This document shows, in pieces, positions 63,926 to 64,000 of a stretch of 64,000 nt of DNA. The notes under the pieces were generated by a model. That model saw nothing but the letters and a program-made list of their open reading frames with translations. It was not told the DNA's origin and ran no database searches. The DNA comes from Phytophthora quininea (Eukaryota > Oomycota > Peronosporomycetes > Peronosporales > Peronosporaceae): assembly GCA_011947345.1 (NCBI GenBank), contig JAAVTG010000048.1, positions 47,769 through 111,768 on the forward strand, in the 5' to 3' direction. Position 1 is the stretch's first letter, and the number at the start of each line of letters is the position of its first letter. The position numbers and the translations under genes are program-made.

Positions 63926-64000
63926 ATGGTGAAGCAGCGGCGGCAAAACGCGCTGCAGATTGCAATCGCCGGAGGTGAGTGCTCCAGGTGCCGCGACCCA
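63926..64000 (+). CDS. Possible 5' end of a gene running off the window
   Basis: ATG at 63926 opens a basic frame (MVKQRRQNALQIAIAGG) that reaches the window edge. GTGAGT at about 63976 could be a splice donor. Too short to identify. Confidence 0.25.
   Translation, partial: MVKQRRQNALQIAIAGGECSRCRDP

Noticed and set aside
1..64000. CRISPR array, bacterial operons or riboswitches
   Set aside because: No regularly spaced direct repeats with unique spacers. Retroelements, secreted eukaryotic proteins and NDUFA6 show eukaryotic DNA.

Overview
The window looks like a repeat-dense, effector-type region of an oomycete genome, most likely Phytophthora. The evidence is an RxLR-dEER effector with signal peptide, Kazal-like secreted protease inhibitors, a FYVE/GAF protein of the oomycete type, TKL-type tandem kinases, ankyrin and leucine-rich multicopy families, Helitron and MULE remnants, and chromodomain Ty3/Gypsy elements. 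No species is claimed.

Layout. 1-5.2 kb: a MULE/FAR1-like transposase remnant, a decayed ankyrin gene, a tRNA-like Pol III promoter and a fragment of a leucine-rich multicopy family. 5.8-10 kb: a cluster of small secreted proteins, three related to Kazal inhibitors, one gene split by an internal inversion, and a second leucine-rich copy. 10.2-13.4 kb: an unclassified transposase-like locus. 13.6-33.6 kb: a third leucine-rich gene cut by an LTR retrotransposon (element A, 15413-33391, minus strand, 165-bp LTRs, TSD GTGCA). Element A is itself cut inside its protease by a second element (element D, 19022-31988, plus strand, about 866-bp LTRs, TSD CGTA). 33.8-36.7 kb: a kinase fragment, a small secreted repeat protein, a third Kazal gene and a fourth leucine-rich copy. 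36.7-42.5 kb: element B (minus strand, 257-bp LTRs, TSD AGCAA), with a textbook -1 frameshift signal between gag and pol. 42.9-56 kb: a tandem pseudokinase/kinase gene cut by element C (43966-54158, plus strand, 880-bp LTRs, TSD ATAG). 56-60.3 kb: ankyrin remnant, RxLR effector, MITE-like and hairpin DNA, Helitron helicase remnant. 60.3-64 kb: two housekeeping-type genes in convergent order, a START-like/FYVE/GAF protein and complex I subunit NDUFA6.

A theme runs through the window. Almost every broken frame can be explained by one missing base inside a short homopolymer, including in the conserved FYVE/GAF gene. Many of the frameshifts are therefore probably assembly errors, and 'pseudogene' here often means 'not readable as given'. 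The LTR pairs are nearly identical (2-4 differences per pair, plus run-length differences), so all four insertions are recent. The strongest unexplained signals are extreme GATC enrichment throughout element D, its antisense coiled-coil ORFs starting at the 3' LTR, the slippery site plus stem-loop in element B, and a short GPEV-MNKS module shared by Kazal inhibitors and domain-less secreted proteins.
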